Of a DNA stretch of 20,910 nt, positions 7,028-16,701 are shown piece after piece. The notes under the pieces were generated by a model. It was not told the DNA's origin. It saw only the letters and a program-made list of their open reading frames with translations, and did no database searches. The stretch's first letter is position 1. Every line of letters starts with the position of its first letter. This DNA comes from CAYWNK01 sp047639615. Lineage in GTDB: Bacteria > Planctomycetota > UBA1135 > GCA-002686595. The stretch is taken from contig JBLIOL010000057.1 in the NCBI GenBank assembly GCA_047639615.1, positions 1 to 20,910 on the forward strand, written 5' to 3'. Position numbers and translations under genes: made by a program.

Positions 7028-7634
7028 ACTCGGGTGCGAAGCGCTGCAACTTGCGTTGCAGGGAGCGCCGGTGAATCCCGAGCCGACGCGCGGCCTCCGA
7101 GATGTTGCCGCCGGTATCCGAGAGCACGCGTTGAATGTGCTCCCACTCCGTGCGCGCCAGGGTCGGCGCCTGATAGCCCTCGGTGGGGTCGCCGAGCTTG
7201 CTGCGGCCACTCTTTTCGAAGGCCGCGATCAAGTCGTCCGCGTCCGCCGGCTTGGGGATGAAGTTGACCGCGCCCAGGTTGATCGCATCCACCGCAGTGG
7301 AGATGCTGCCGTAGCCGGTCAGCACCAAGATGCGCGTGGTGGGATCGATCTCAACCAAGGCCTGCAACAGCTCAAGCCCGCTCTTGCCGGGCATGCGCAT
7401 GTCGACGATGGCGTACTCGGGAGCGCTAACATTGGCCAAGGCCAGGGCTTCTTCGAAGCGCCCCGCCGTACGTACCTGAAAGCCGCGCTCGCGCAGGGCT
7501 TGGGCCAATCGTTCGCGCAGGACGACGTCGTCGTCTACGAGGAGCAGGTCGCCAGGGATCAAGCCGGAGACGGGCTCAGGGGAGCCGGATTCAGTGTTCA
7601 TGACGCCCCCAAGGTAGTCCCCTTCGCGCCTCAT
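7026..7634 (-). CDS. regA: RegA/PrrA/ActR-type response regulator
   Basis: The 202-residue product pairs a receiver domain with a Fis-type DNA-binding helix-turn-helix, as in RegA, PrrA, ActR and RoxR, the global redox regulators. The receiver spans about 29-145, with acidic pocket DDD at 34-36, phospho-acceptor Asp78 in VDMRMPGKSG, Thr106 and Lys128. The helix-turn-helix at 175-196 has the family signature GGNISEAARRLGIHRRSLQR. RegA proteins are about 180-190 residues. ATG 7634 is preceded by GGGAGAG at good spacing; ATG 7601 would give a 191-residue form closer to the family and is a fair alternative. It follows the RegB-like sensor gene by 57 bases and is the last gene of the minus-strand operon. 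Expected targets are respiration and energy genes; targets here are unknown. Confidence 0.9.
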   Translation of the reverse strand: MRREGDYLGGVMNTESGSPEPVSGLIPGDLLLVDDDVVLRERLAQALRERGFQVRTAGRFEEALALANVSAPEYAIVDMRMPGKSGLELLQALVEIDPTTRILVLTGYGSISTAVDAINLGAVNFIPKPADADDLIAAFEKSGRSKLGDPTEGYQAPTLARTEWEHIQRVLSDTGGNISEAARRLGIHRRSLQRKLQRFAPE

Positions 7635-7691
7635 GCACTCTCCCGCCTCTAGAATCGAGGCGATAGTGTCGGATCGAGCCCTCGGGTTGAT

Positions 7692-9002
7692 CTAGTCCGC
7701 TGCCGAGCGCGGCGGCACACGCAGGTGAGCGACGGTTCCAACGCCGACTTTGGACTCCAATATCAACTCGCCTCCCAGCCGATCGACCACGCTGCGGGAC
7801 AGGAAAAGACCCAGCCCCATGCCCTCTCCAGGCTCCTTCGTGGTGAAGAAAGGGTCCTGAGCGCGGGCCACGGCCTCGGCGTCCATGCCGGGCCCTTGAT
7901 CGCGCACGGCCAGATCCAAGAGGCCACGCTCCAGGGTCACGCGCAACTCCACCCGCGCCCCGGCCGGCGAAGCGTCCAGAGCGTTCGAAAGCAGGTTGCG
8001 CAAGGCCATAGCCACGGCCTCCACCGGCAGCCGCAGCTGGGCCAAAGAGGCCTCATCGGAGATGTAGCTGTCCACGCGGCGGGCCCCGGGCAGTTCCTCC
8101 AGGGTGTCGGCCACCAGGTCCTGCGCCTCGAGCTCCAGGAGCGTCTCTCCTGCGCGATCACCCGATTCCATGTGCATGCGGTCCAAGATGCGCCTACAGC
8201 GCGCTACCTCGCCCCGTACAAGGCGCAGGTCCTCCACCGCCCGCGGCGATTGACCCTCACGCTCCAGGGAGCGCACCAACTCCTTGGCCACCACCGCGAT
8301 GGTCGAGAGCGGCGTAGCCAGCTCGTGAGCCGCCCCCGCCGCCAGGGTTCCGAGGGCTTCCAGACGCTCCGCCCGGGCCTGATTCTCACGCTCGGCCTGC
8401 AGGGTCTTCGAACTGCGCGCCAGGGCGCGCGTCACCAGCCCCACGAACCCCACGGTGATCGTGGCCGACATGACCAAGCTGATCAGCTGACCAACGAGGT
8501 ACAGGGAGCTTCCGACCTCAGCCCCGGGCAAAGGCTGCGAGAAGGCGAACAGGCTCAGCAAGCAGCCGAAGGCCACCAGCGCTCCAACCAAAGCCAGCCG
8601 CACGGGTAGCAGCACGGCTCCCAGCACCAGGTGCACGAAGATGAATGACGTGAAAGGATTCGAGAGCCCGCCGGTGAGGCCCAGCAAGATCCCGAGGCAG
8701 AGGGTGTCGAGCACCATCACCACCGACTGCACGCGCCAGGCCACACCCGTAGGCGCGCCCGCCGCACGCCAACGCCCATACCAGCGCAACATGCCGAGAT
8801 TCGAGGCTAGCTCGAAGAGGAGCACCGCGAACAGGGAGCCCATGGGCAAGGGAATCCCCAACCCATAGCGTACCAACAGGATGGTTCCCAACTGGCCCAC
8901 CACCGCTGCCCAGCGCAGCTGCAGAAGCCAGGAGAGGTGCGTCCGCCCAGGCGTCGAGAAGTCCGGCGCCAGGACCGTACGTCCACGGGACGTGCGGCTC
9001 AC
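7692..9002 (-). CDS. regB: RegB/PrrB-type redox sensor histidine kinase
   Basis: The 436-residue membrane kinase should sense respiratory redox state and phosphorylate the RegA-like regulator. About six hydrophobic segments lie between 25 and 190. Between them is GGLSNPF (111-117), the quinone-site motif GGxxNPF of RegB. The H-box has His226 in AAGAAHELATPLSTIAVVAKE, almost as in RegB. Cys269 in ARCRRIL matches the redox-active cysteine region of RegB (Cys265 in Rhodobacter capsulatus, from memory). The ATPase domain has an N-box near 337-344, DQGPGM (368-373), PFFTTK and GMGLGLF. The start is GTG 9002, which overlaps the stop of the upstream ATPase gene in a GTGA junction and leaves a short tail before the first helix. 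Longer upstream starts would run deep into that gene. The overlap implies translational coupling to the transporter. Confidence 0.9.
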   Translation of the reverse strand: MSRTSRGRTVLAPDFSTPGRTHLSWLLQLRWAAVVGQLGTILLVRYGLGIPLPMGSLFAVLLFELASNLGMLRWYGRWRAAGAPTGVAWRVQSVVMVLDTLCLGILLGLTGGLSNPFTSFIFVHLVLGAVLLPVRLALVGALVAFGCLLSLFAFSQPLPGAEVGSSLYLVGQLISLVMSATITVGFVGLVTRALARSSKTLQAERENQARAERLEALGTLAAGAAHELATPLSTIAVVAKELVRSLEREGQSPRAVEDLRLVRGEVARCRRILDRMHMESGDRAGETLLELEAQDLVADTLEELPGARRVDSYISDEASLAQLRLPVEAVAMALRNLLSNALDASPAGARVELRVTLERGLLDLAVRDQGPGMDAEAVARAQDPFFTTKEPGEGMGLGLFLSRSVVDRLGGELILESKVGVGTVAHLRVPPRSAAD

Positions 9003-10005
9003 GCCAGGGCCTCGCCCTGTCGTAAATGGCACGCGGCCTGCTGGCCGGGCGCAACCTGCAGCACCTCGGGATAGCTCTGCTTGCAACGCTCCTCCACCGC
9101 CGGACAACGGGTGTGGAAGTAGCAGCCGCTGGGCGGATTAATCGGTGAAGGCACGTCACCCTCGAGGGGGATGCGCTCACGCCGCTGGCGCGGGTCCACC
9201 CGCGGAATAGCCGAGAGCAGCGCCTGAGTATAGGGATGCTGCGGCGCGTTGAAAATTTGATCCGCGCTGCCCTGCTCGACGATGCGACCCAGGTACATGA
9301 CCGCTACCCGGTGCGAGATGTGGCGCACCACCGACAGGTCGTGAGCGATGAAGATGTACGACAGTCCGTACTCATCCTGCAGATCCTTAAGCAGGTTCAC
9401 GATCTGCGCCTGAATCGAAACGTCGAGGGCCGACACGGCCTCATCGCAGACGATCAACTTGGGCCGCAGAGCCAGGGCGCGCGCGATGCCCACACGCTGG
9501 CGCTGCCCACCTGAGAACTCGTGCGGAAAGCGGTTGGCCACATCGGGACGCAGACCAACCTTCACCAGCAGGTCCGCAATGCGATCGTGCAGCTCGCTGC
9601 CCTTGGCAATGCCATGCACCCGCAGAGCCTCGCCGATGGCGTTGCCCACGGTAATGCGCGGATTGAGGCTAGCGTAGGGATCCTGGAAGATGATCTGCAG
9701 GTCGCGCCGATACTCGCGCACCTGGCGCGGGTCCAGATCAAAGAGATCCACCGGCTCCGCGTCCGGCGTCGGGCGGTAGAGCGCCTGACCGGCGGTGGGT
9801 TCGATCAAGCGCAGTAAGCTACGCCCGGCCGTGGTCTTGCCGCAGCCCGACTCCCCCACCAAGGAGAGCGTCTCGCCGTGACCGACCTCGAAATCGAGCC
9901 CGTCCACCGCGTGCACATCGCCCAGATGCCGGCGCAGCACACCGCCGCGAATGGGGAAGAACTTTTTGAGGCCGCGGACCTCCAATAGGGGCTTCGATAC
10001 GTCGC

Positions 10006-10009
<4 letters not shown>
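8999..10009 (-). CDS. oppF: Peptide ABC transporter ATP-binding protein, OppF/DppF type
   Basis: The 336-residue ATPase powers peptide import with its OppD-type partner at the cytoplasmic face of the permeases. Walker A is GESGCGKTT (52-60), the Q-loop lies in FQDPYASLNP, the signature is FSGGQRQRVGIARAL, and Walker B is LIVCDEAVSALD, followed by the H-loop His in IAHDLS. The C-terminal oligopeptide-transporter extension carries HPYTQALLSAIP and four cysteines spaced C-x5-C-x6-C-x17-C, a pattern associated with an iron-sulfur cluster in some peptide-transporter ATPases. ATG 10009 overlaps the oppD stop as ATGA. An earlier in-frame start at 10039 would add 10 residues inside oppD and is less likely. 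Its TGA overlaps the GTG of the sensor kinase gene. Confidence 0.92.
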
Positions 10010-11040
<1,031 letters not shown>

Positions 11041-11044
11041 GGGC

Positions 11045-12901
11045 TCAGACCTTCATCTTCGGGTCCATGGCGTCGCGGACGGCGTCCCCGACGAGGTTGT
11101 AGCAGGTGACTGTGATGAAAATCAGCACGCCCGGGAAGATCTGAATCCACCAGTGACTGGGATCGCGCGACTCGTTCACGAGCGAACCCCAGGACGCTTC
11201 TGGCGGCAGGATGCCGAAGCCGAGGAAGCTGATGGCAGACTCGGTCAGGATGCCTGCGGCCACGGCGAAGGCCGCGCTCACGAGCACTGGGCTCATGGCA
11301 TTGGGCAGCACATGGCGGAAGATCGTGCGCCGATTGGAGAAGCCCAAAGCGCGCGCTGCCACCACGAACTCCGCATCGCGCAGTCGCAAGAACTCGCCGC
11401 GTACCAGGCGCGCCGTGCCGGTCCAACGCACCAGCGCGATCACGATCACGATGGCGAAGATTGGCTTGACCACATCCTGCGGGATGAAGGCCATGGTCAT
11501 CAGGATCAGGAAGAAGGCCGGGATCGACTGCAGGATTTCGATCAAGCGCATGATCGCGATGTCCACCCAACCGCCGAAGTAGCCGGCCAGTGCACCGAAG
11601 ACCACGCCTATCACGGTCAGCAGGAAGGCCGAGAGAATGCCCACGGTCAGACTCGTGCGCGCGCCCCAAATCAGGCGCGTGATGAAGTCGCGGCCCTGGT
11701 TGTCGGTACCGCTCAGGTGTCGGTTCCAATCGTTGCGCTCGGGCTCGGCCTCACGCACCAGAATCGGGGTAAGCACCTCTTGCGCGCCGGCGGCAGCGAT
11801 CTCCTCCGCGCTCACTTCGCGGCTCACGTAGGCGCCTTGCTCGTCGATCTCGGAGCTCGCGGCCCAAGTGGGCGGACGAAACATCTCCTCCCGGTGGCTC
11901 TCCGCAACCCCGTAACGCAAGGGCGTCCAGATCAACTGGCCCTCGTCCCCGGAACCCAGTCCCTCGCCGGCAGCCACGCGCAGCATGGTGCCCTCGGTGA
12001 GGCCAGCCTTGTAGGGCGCGTTAACGTTCATGTTCTCGCCCGGGCCCCAGCGTTGGGCATAAGCGAAGGAACCCACCACGCTGCACAGCAGCACGATCAA
12101 GACCTTGCGCCGACGCCAGCGCCGGATACGGTCACGACTGCGCCAGAGCACCAGCAGGTTCACCAGGGGATTCCACAGGGGCCACAGCAGGACGAAGACC
12201 CACAGCACCATGAAGAACACATCTCCCGGTGCGAGCGCATCCCAAAGCGGATAGCTGCGCTTCCCGACCAACGCAACGCCGCCAGCGTCGGGTTGCTCAA
12301 GATTGATCGGCTTCAGGTTCTTCTTGAGCTCACGGGTCGCTTTCTTGGCCGTGCTGATCAGCTCCAAAGCCTGTTCGGCCTGGCCCCCATCGAAGAGCAC
12401 GATGGCCTCGTCCACCTGGGACTCAAAAGCCAAGAGTAGCGCGCGCGGCCCATCCGCCCCGTCGCCCTCTGGCGCGGGCAGGTAGAGACGCAACACATCC
12501 ATCCGGGTCTCGAGGGCGAAGCGTTCCTCGATCAGAGCTCCCGCTAGGTCCTGGGGCACACCGTCCTGGCCAAGAGTGCCGGAGCCTTCCAGCTCGCTCA
12601 GGTATTCGGACTCCGTCTGCTTCATGCGCCGCTCCACCCCGGAGGCTACGCTGCGCAGGGAGTTGTTAGCCGCCACGTAAGCGCGCACATCGATGCCTTC
12701 AAACACGAAGGGACGATCGTTGGCCAGGAAGGGCGCGTAGATAGCGACCCCATACATCAGGGCCAAGACGCTCAACCCGATCTTGAACAGCTTGCGCTTG
12801 GCAAGTTGCTCGATGACCAGATCCCAGTAGTCCTTACTGTAAGCGCCGGCGGGCAGCTCGACCGCTTCGCCTGCAGGCCCCTTGGGAGTGGCGCTACTCA
12901 T
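11045..12901 (-). CDS. oppC: Oversized peptide ABC permease, OppC/YejE type with inserted domain
   Basis: The product has 618 residues where OppC/DppC usually have about 300. Helix 1 lies at about 40-60 and ends in ANDRPF, like the ANDKP of YejE. The conserved periplasmic GTDNQGRD and the five-helix permease core start only at 398, with the EAA-type loop near EFVVAARALGFSNRRTIFRHVLPN. Between them are about 165 residues of mostly helical, charged sequence (62-226), two further hydrophobic stretches (227-253 and 268-283) around the very basic RSRDRIRRWRRRK, and a YejE-like extracytoplasmic stretch with LIWTPLRYG and PPTW. Two extra helices keep the core topology unchanged. The role of the insert is unknown. 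It overlaps permease B by eight bases. YejE-type microcin/peptide uptake is the closest named relative I can suggest. Confidence 0.87.
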   Translation of the reverse strand: MSSATPKGPAGEAVELPAGAYSKDYWDLVIEQLAKRKLFKIGLSVLALMYGVAIYAPFLANDRPFVFEGIDVRAYVAANNSLRSVASGVERRMKQTESEYLSELEGSGTLGQDGVPQDLAGALIEERFALETRMDVLRLYLPAPEGDGADGPRALLLAFESQVDEAIVLFDGGQAEQALELISTAKKATRELKKNLKPINLEQPDAGGVALVGKRSYPLWDALAPGDVFFMVLWVFVLLWPLWNPLVNLLVLWRSRDRIRRWRRRKVLIVLLCSVVGSFAYAQRWGPGENMNVNAPYKAGLTEGTMLRVAAGEGLGSGDEGQLIWTPLRYGVAESHREEMFRPPTWAASSEIDEQGAYVSREVSAEEIAAAGAQEVLTPILVREAEPERNDWNRHLSGTDNQGRDFITRLIWGARTSLTVGILSAFLLTVIGVVFGALAGYFGGWVDIAIMRLIEILQSIPAFFLILMTMAFIPQDVVKPIFAIVIVIALVRWTGTARLVRGEFLRLRDAEFVVAARALGFSNRRTIFRHVLPNAMSPVLVSAAFAVAAGILTESAISFLGFGILPPEASWGSLVNESRDPSHWWIQIFPGVLIFITVTCYNLVGDAVRDAMDPKMKV

Positions 12902-14378
12902 GCCTGATCCTCGGGTCTACTAAGCTGTAGGTCAGGTCCGAGAAGAGAATGCCGAACTGGGTCATGATCCCCACGAGCACGGTCGTGGCCATGATGATGT
13001 TGAAGTCACGGGTGAGCAGGCCCTTGTAGGCGTAGAGCCCCATGCCAGGAATATCGAAGACCATCTCAACGATGATCGAGCCGCCGATCAAGACCGGCAG
13101 CACGGAGGCCAGCAAGGTCAGAATCGGAATGACCGAGTTGCGCAGAGCGTGCTTGTAGATAACTACGTCCTCGGAGAGGCCCTTGGCGCGCGCCGTGCGG
13201 ATGTAGTCCTGCTGGATCACATCCATCATGCCCGCGCGCATCTGACGCGAGAGGTAGGCGAGGCTGCCGTAGGTCAAAGTCAGCACCGGAAGTAGCCCGT
13301 GCTTGAAGGTGTCCCAGGCGTATCCGAAGGTCGAAAGGTCGGCCGCGTCCTTGTCGTGTAGACCGAGCACCGGCAGCAGGTCGAGGCCCGTCTTGCCGAA
13401 GACCAGGATCAGCATCAGGCCGGCCCAAAAGGTCGGAATCGCGAAGAGCACAAAGAGCGCCACCGTCACGAAGCCGTCGCGCTTCTTGCCCATGTTGCGC
13501 ACACTGAAGATGCCGAGGGGCAGAGCGATCAGGTAGCTGAGCAGCACAGAGATCAAGGCCAAGGGGAGTGTCACCTTGATGCGTTTGGTGAGCTCCGTAG
13601 CCACGTCCTTGCCGGTCTGCATTTCCTTGCGCAGATCGAAAGCAAGCAAGCCGCCCCAGGGCTTAGCGCCCGTGTTCTGCAGTCGGTAGCCGCCGTTCTG
13701 GTAGTACCAGCCAAACCAGTGGCGGACCAGGGACATGGGCCCCAAGGCCGACTCGCGCTGCGGGTGAACTTCAGGTGTGTGACCGGTGCTCGCGGTGAGT
13801 GCCGCCGAGACGCGCTCCAAGCGCGCTGCGGCCCCCGGCAGGTCCTCCTGCAACAGATACAACCCGGTCATCAGCGCGGGCATGGCGATCTCGCCCGCTC
13901 CCACCAACTCCTCCGCTGCATTCACCCAAGCGCTCTCCTCGTCTGCATCGTCCAAGAGCACATCCAAGGCAGCGTTGAGCGCCTTGGCGTCCTCCTCAGC
14001 CGTGCTGACGAGGTACTCGATGTAGAGCGGCGAGCCCTCCTCCACACTGCCCCCATCCTCCGGCAGCTCGATCACTTCAAGCTTGCGCTCGGTGTGGGGT
14101 GTGGAAAACCAAGTGTGTCCGTCCCGGTCGAGGTTGAAGGGCCCGATGTAGTCGAGGAACTGCACCAGGATGGCGCGATCCAGACCGTGCTCCCGGCGGA
14201 ACTTCTCCACGCGCCCCTCCACATCCGAGTTCGCGCCCAGATTGCCGGCGCCCCCGCCACCCATCATGACGGTGGCAGGATCACCGGGTGCTAGGTGAAA
14301 GATCGAGAAGACGACCAGCGCGATGCCGAGGGTCGTCGGGACCATCAGCAAGAGCCGCCGTAGCAGGAAGGCGAACAA
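12894..14378 (-). CDS. oppB: Oversized peptide ABC permease, OppB/DppB type with periplasmic insert
   Basis: The product has 494 residues against about 310-360 for DppB/OppB/YejB. The N-terminus (FAFLLRRLLLMVPTTLGIALVVF) and APGDPAT are classic for the B permease. After LDYIGPF (about 75-81) comes an extra segment of about 155 residues (85-240), acidic and helical, with Ala/Glu/Leu-rich stretches. The normal core then resumes at WGGLLAFDL. The core includes the coupling loop in IRTARAKGLSEDVVIYKHALRN and the C-terminal DPRIR. The insert falls in the periplasmic loop between helix 1 and helix 2, where it could contact the binding protein. The start is TTG 14378, chosen because it gives the conserved N-terminal helix; no Shine-Dalgarno is seen. 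It lies 37 bases after the binding-protein gene. Confidence 0.87.
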   Translation of the reverse strand: MFAFLLRRLLLMVPTTLGIALVVFSIFHLAPGDPATVMMGGGGAGNLGANSDVEGRVEKFRREHGLDRAILVQFLDYIGPFNLDRDGHTWFSTPHTERKLEVIELPEDGGSVEEGSPLYIEYLVSTAEEDAKALNAALDVLLDDADEESAWVNAAEELVGAGEIAMPALMTGLYLLQEDLPGAAARLERVSAALTASTGHTPEVHPQRESALGPMSLVRHWFGWYYQNGGYRLQNTGAKPWGGLLAFDLRKEMQTGKDVATELTKRIKVTLPLALISVLLSYLIALPLGIFSVRNMGKKRDGFVTVALFVLFAIPTFWAGLMLILVFGKTGLDLLPVLGLHDKDAADLSTFGYAWDTFKHGLLPVLTLTYGSLAYLSRQMRAGMMDVIQQDYIRTARAKGLSEDVVIYKHALRNSVIPILTLLASVLPVLIGGSIIVEMVFDIPGMGLYAYKGLLTRDFNIIMATTVLVGIMTQFGILFSDLTYSLVDPRIRHE

Positions 14379-14415
14379 GGGAGGAAGGTGGCTAGAGCCT
14401 AGTTAGGGTGGCGAA

Positions 14416-16446
14416 CTACCTATCGAGGGTCTTGCGTGTGCCCGGCTCGGCCGGATCTACGAAGTACCAGCGCCGCAGAATGTAGCCCGGGTCGATAGCC
14501 ACCAACTGCACCCCGTGGATGCGCTTCGAGATGCCGAACTTCTGGGGCACGTTCCACATGAAGAGATACGGGTTGATCTCCTCGTACACGTGGCGGTGCA
14601 TCTCGTTCCAGATCAGCTGGCGCTTTTCCTTGTCCAGCTCGCGCTGGCCGCGCGCGATCATTTCGTCGAGCACAGGGTCCATCACACCGGAGTGGTTGGA
14701 GCTCTCGACGTCCGCGGCGCCCCACTTGGAGTGCCAGAGTTGCTCGGGGTCGGATTCCAGCTCAGGGATCCAAGCCAGGTTGCAGGCATCAAAGTCGCGC
14801 TTCTTGATGCGGTCCAGGAAAGTCGCCCACTCCAACTGCTCGAGGTTCAAGCGGATCTCGACGTCGGCCAGAGACTCCTGCAGCATCAAGCCAAAGCTCT
14901 TAGAGGAGGCGTTGCCGGAGGGATACAGGAAGGAGATCACGAGCTCCACGCCGTTCTTGTCGCGGGTGCCGTCGCCGTTGCGGTCGTACCAACCGGCGTC
15001 GTCGAGCAGGTCCATGGCCGCATCCGGATCGAAGGGATGCGCCTCGACGCTGTGGTCGTACGCGGCAGAGTTATAAGGGAAGGGGCCGGTGGTGCGCCGC
15101 GCCAGACCCTTGTAGAAGGTCTGCAGGTAGGTGGGCATGTCCGTGGCCAGCTCGATGGCGTCGCGTACGGCCTTCTCCTTGAGCTGCGGCCGGAATAGGT
15201 TCCAACCCGTGTAGCCGTAGATGCCCAGGTACTTGTAGCCCTTGTAGTAGGACTCCTTGAAGACGTCGGTCTCGGTCTGGCCACCGAAGTAGTCCTCGGG
15301 CTTGATGCGCTCGAAGTAGTCCAACTCGCCATTGAGCAGGGCATTGATCGCCACCGCGTCGTCGGCAATCAAGCGCCAACGAATGGTGTCCACGTAACCG
15401 GCGCGATCCTTGTCGTAGTAGAGCGCCTTGCCGTCCGCGTCGGTGAAGCGCTCGGCTTCGACGTACTGGTCGTTCCACTCCGTGATGCGGTACGGACCGA
15501 GACCGACCCACATGCGGTTGCGCGGATTGTCGTTGATGAACTCGCCCTGCTCCGCTTGGGTGAAGCGCTCCTTGAAGTTCGGATTGTCGGGGTCCGACAG
15601 ATCGTAGACGTGGCGGGGCAGGATCGTCAGACCCGTACCCACCGTGACCAGAGCGAAGGCATACTGCTGTTCGTAGAAGAAGCGCACGTAGTGGGAGTCC
15701 ACGACCTCGCACTCGGTCACCTTGCTAAACTGAAAGCGCTTCTCGTCGCAATCAACCGTGGGGTTCTTGTAGACCGACCAGGAGAAGTGCACATCGGCCG
15801 CGTCCAAGAGCTGATCGGCGGGTGCATCCCCCACCGGGTGCCAGCGCACATCCTTGCGCAGGTCGAAGCTCATGACCGCGCCGCCCTCGAGGCGCTCCAC
15901 GTGGGCCTTCGGCACCAAGATGGCCTCACTAAGAGGGTGCCCCTTCGACAGCGGCTCAATGCGGTAGGCATCGCCCTCCTCGGTAACCTTGCCAAAGAGC
16001 CCCTGAACGCTCACGTGCTCGGACGCGCCATCCACCTCGGAGCGGTTCTTAACGCGCACGGTGCGGGCTGTGGCATAGCTCTCCACCTGGTCGGCCTTGA
16101 GCACCACCAGATCCTCGACAACGTAGCTGTGGCACAGGTCGGGGCGCGGGTCATGGAACTCCCAATCCTCCAGCAGCAGGTTGGCATGCACCTCATAGCC
16201 GATGCGCCGGGTTGTGCCGGAGTTCTCAGTCACATAGTTCATGTGCTTCGGCATGGTCGAGATGTGGACGATAGTGCGACCCCCATATAGAGGCGTCTTG
16301 GTCGTCGCGCCATCCGGGTGGAAGCTATCCACCTCCGCCTTGCCGGGTCCCACCACATCTCCCTGGGGCGAGCCCAAGGCGACTGAACCGAACAAGAAAC
16401 CGAAGAGGAGAGATGCGCCGAAGCGTGCGGGACTCGATTTGTCCAT
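14416..16446 (-). CDS. Peptide-type extracellular solute-binding protein, family 5
   Basis: The 676-residue periplasmic protein captures the substrate for the downstream permeases. The signal peptide (residues 1 to about 25, MDKSSPARFGASLLFGFLFG) has no lipobox Cys, so it is probably soluble. Family 5 features include the VHANLLLEDW region, FDLRKDVRWH followed by ADVHFSWSVYKN, GLGPYRITEW, INALLNGELDYFERI, and the C-terminal LIWNEMHRHVYEEINPYLFMWN. It is longer than typical DppA/OppA (about 500-540), partly through about 75 residues (near 105-185) before the FDLRK strand. A DRNGDGTRDKNG stretch looks like a calcium-binding or turn motif seen in some YejA-like proteins. ATG 16446 is preferred over an upstream in-frame start at 16470 because it directly precedes the signal peptide. 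It is the first gene of the minus-strand operon. Confidence 0.88.
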   Translation of the reverse strand: MDKSSPARFGASLLFGFLFGSVALGSPQGDVVGPGKAEVDSFHPDGATTKTPLYGGRTIVHISTMPKHMNYVTENSGTTRRIGYEVHANLLLEDWEFHDPRPDLCHSYVVEDLVVLKADQVESYATARTVRVKNRSEVDGASEHVSVQGLFGKVTEEGDAYRIEPLSKGHPLSEAILVPKAHVERLEGGAVMSFDLRKDVRWHPVGDAPADQLLDAADVHFSWSVYKNPTVDCDEKRFQFSKVTECEVVDSHYVRFFYEQQYAFALVTVGTGLTILPRHVYDLSDPDNPNFKERFTQAEQGEFINDNPRNRMWVGLGPYRITEWNDQYVEAERFTDADGKALYYDKDRAGYVDTIRWRLIADDAVAINALLNGELDYFERIKPEDYFGGQTETDVFKESYYKGYKYLGIYGYTGWNLFRPQLKEKAVRDAIELATDMPTYLQTFYKGLARRTTGPFPYNSAAYDHSVEAHPFDPDAAMDLLDDAGWYDRNGDGTRDKNGVELVISFLYPSGNASSKSFGLMLQESLADVEIRLNLEQLEWATFLDRIKKRDFDACNLAWIPELESDPEQLWHSKWGAADVESSNHSGVMDPVLDEMIARGQRELDKEKRQLIWNEMHRHVYEEINPYLFMWNVPQKFGISKRIHGVQLVAIDPGYILRRWYFVDPAEPGTRKTLDR

Positions 16447-16483
16447 GGGGGGCTGTATTGGGATCCACAAGGGAGTACTCGCT

Positions 16484-16552
16484 GGCCCCAGTTGGGGCCC
16501 GCGCTCAAGAACGTAACGAACCAGGGCGGAGGAGGCCCCGCCGCCTCCCTGG
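16484..16552 (-). promoter_or_regulatory. Two GC-rich hairpins in the leader of the minus-strand operon
   Basis: GGCCCC-AGTT-GGGGCC (16484-16499) is a perfect stem-loop. A second fold has outer arms CCAGGG (16521-16526) and CCCTGG (16547-16552), with inner AGGC/GCCT pairs. If transcription starts near 16603, both lie in the 5' leader before ATG 16446. There is no U-run, so mRNA stability or translation control is as likely as attenuation. Confidence 0.45.
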
Positions 16553-16609
16553 TCGCGCGGGAAGCACGGCGCTTGCAGGCGTCCGATTTTCCTTTGCAGA
16601 GGTACCTGA

Positions 16610-16639
16610 ACACTAGCGCCGACAACGCGCGATTGTCAA
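16610..16639 (-). promoter_or_regulatory. Candidate promoter of the minus-strand peptide/RegBA operon
   Basis: On the minus strand a perfect TTGACA (16639-16634) is followed after 18 bases by TAGTGT (16615-16610), three of six -10 bases. The predicted start lies near 16603, giving a leader of about 155 bases. The -35 is strong and the -10 weak, a pattern seen where an activator helps. This is a by-eye match. Confidence 0.5.
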
Positions 16640-16665
16640 CTCGCAAACCATTGCGCAGTCGGTAC

Positions 16666-16694
16666 TTGTGTCGGTTTATCGCGGGCCCTAGTGT
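16666..16694 (+). promoter_or_regulatory. Candidate promoter giving a leaderless oppA mRNA
   Basis: TTGTGT (16666-16671), 17 bases, then TAGTGT (16689-16694). The -10 candidate ends seven bases before ATG 16702, so transcription would start at or beside the start codon. The same TAGTGT hexamer serves as the -10 candidate of the divergent operon. The elements are weak matches to sigma-70. Confidence 0.4.
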
Positions 16695-16701
16695 GCCTTA
16701 G

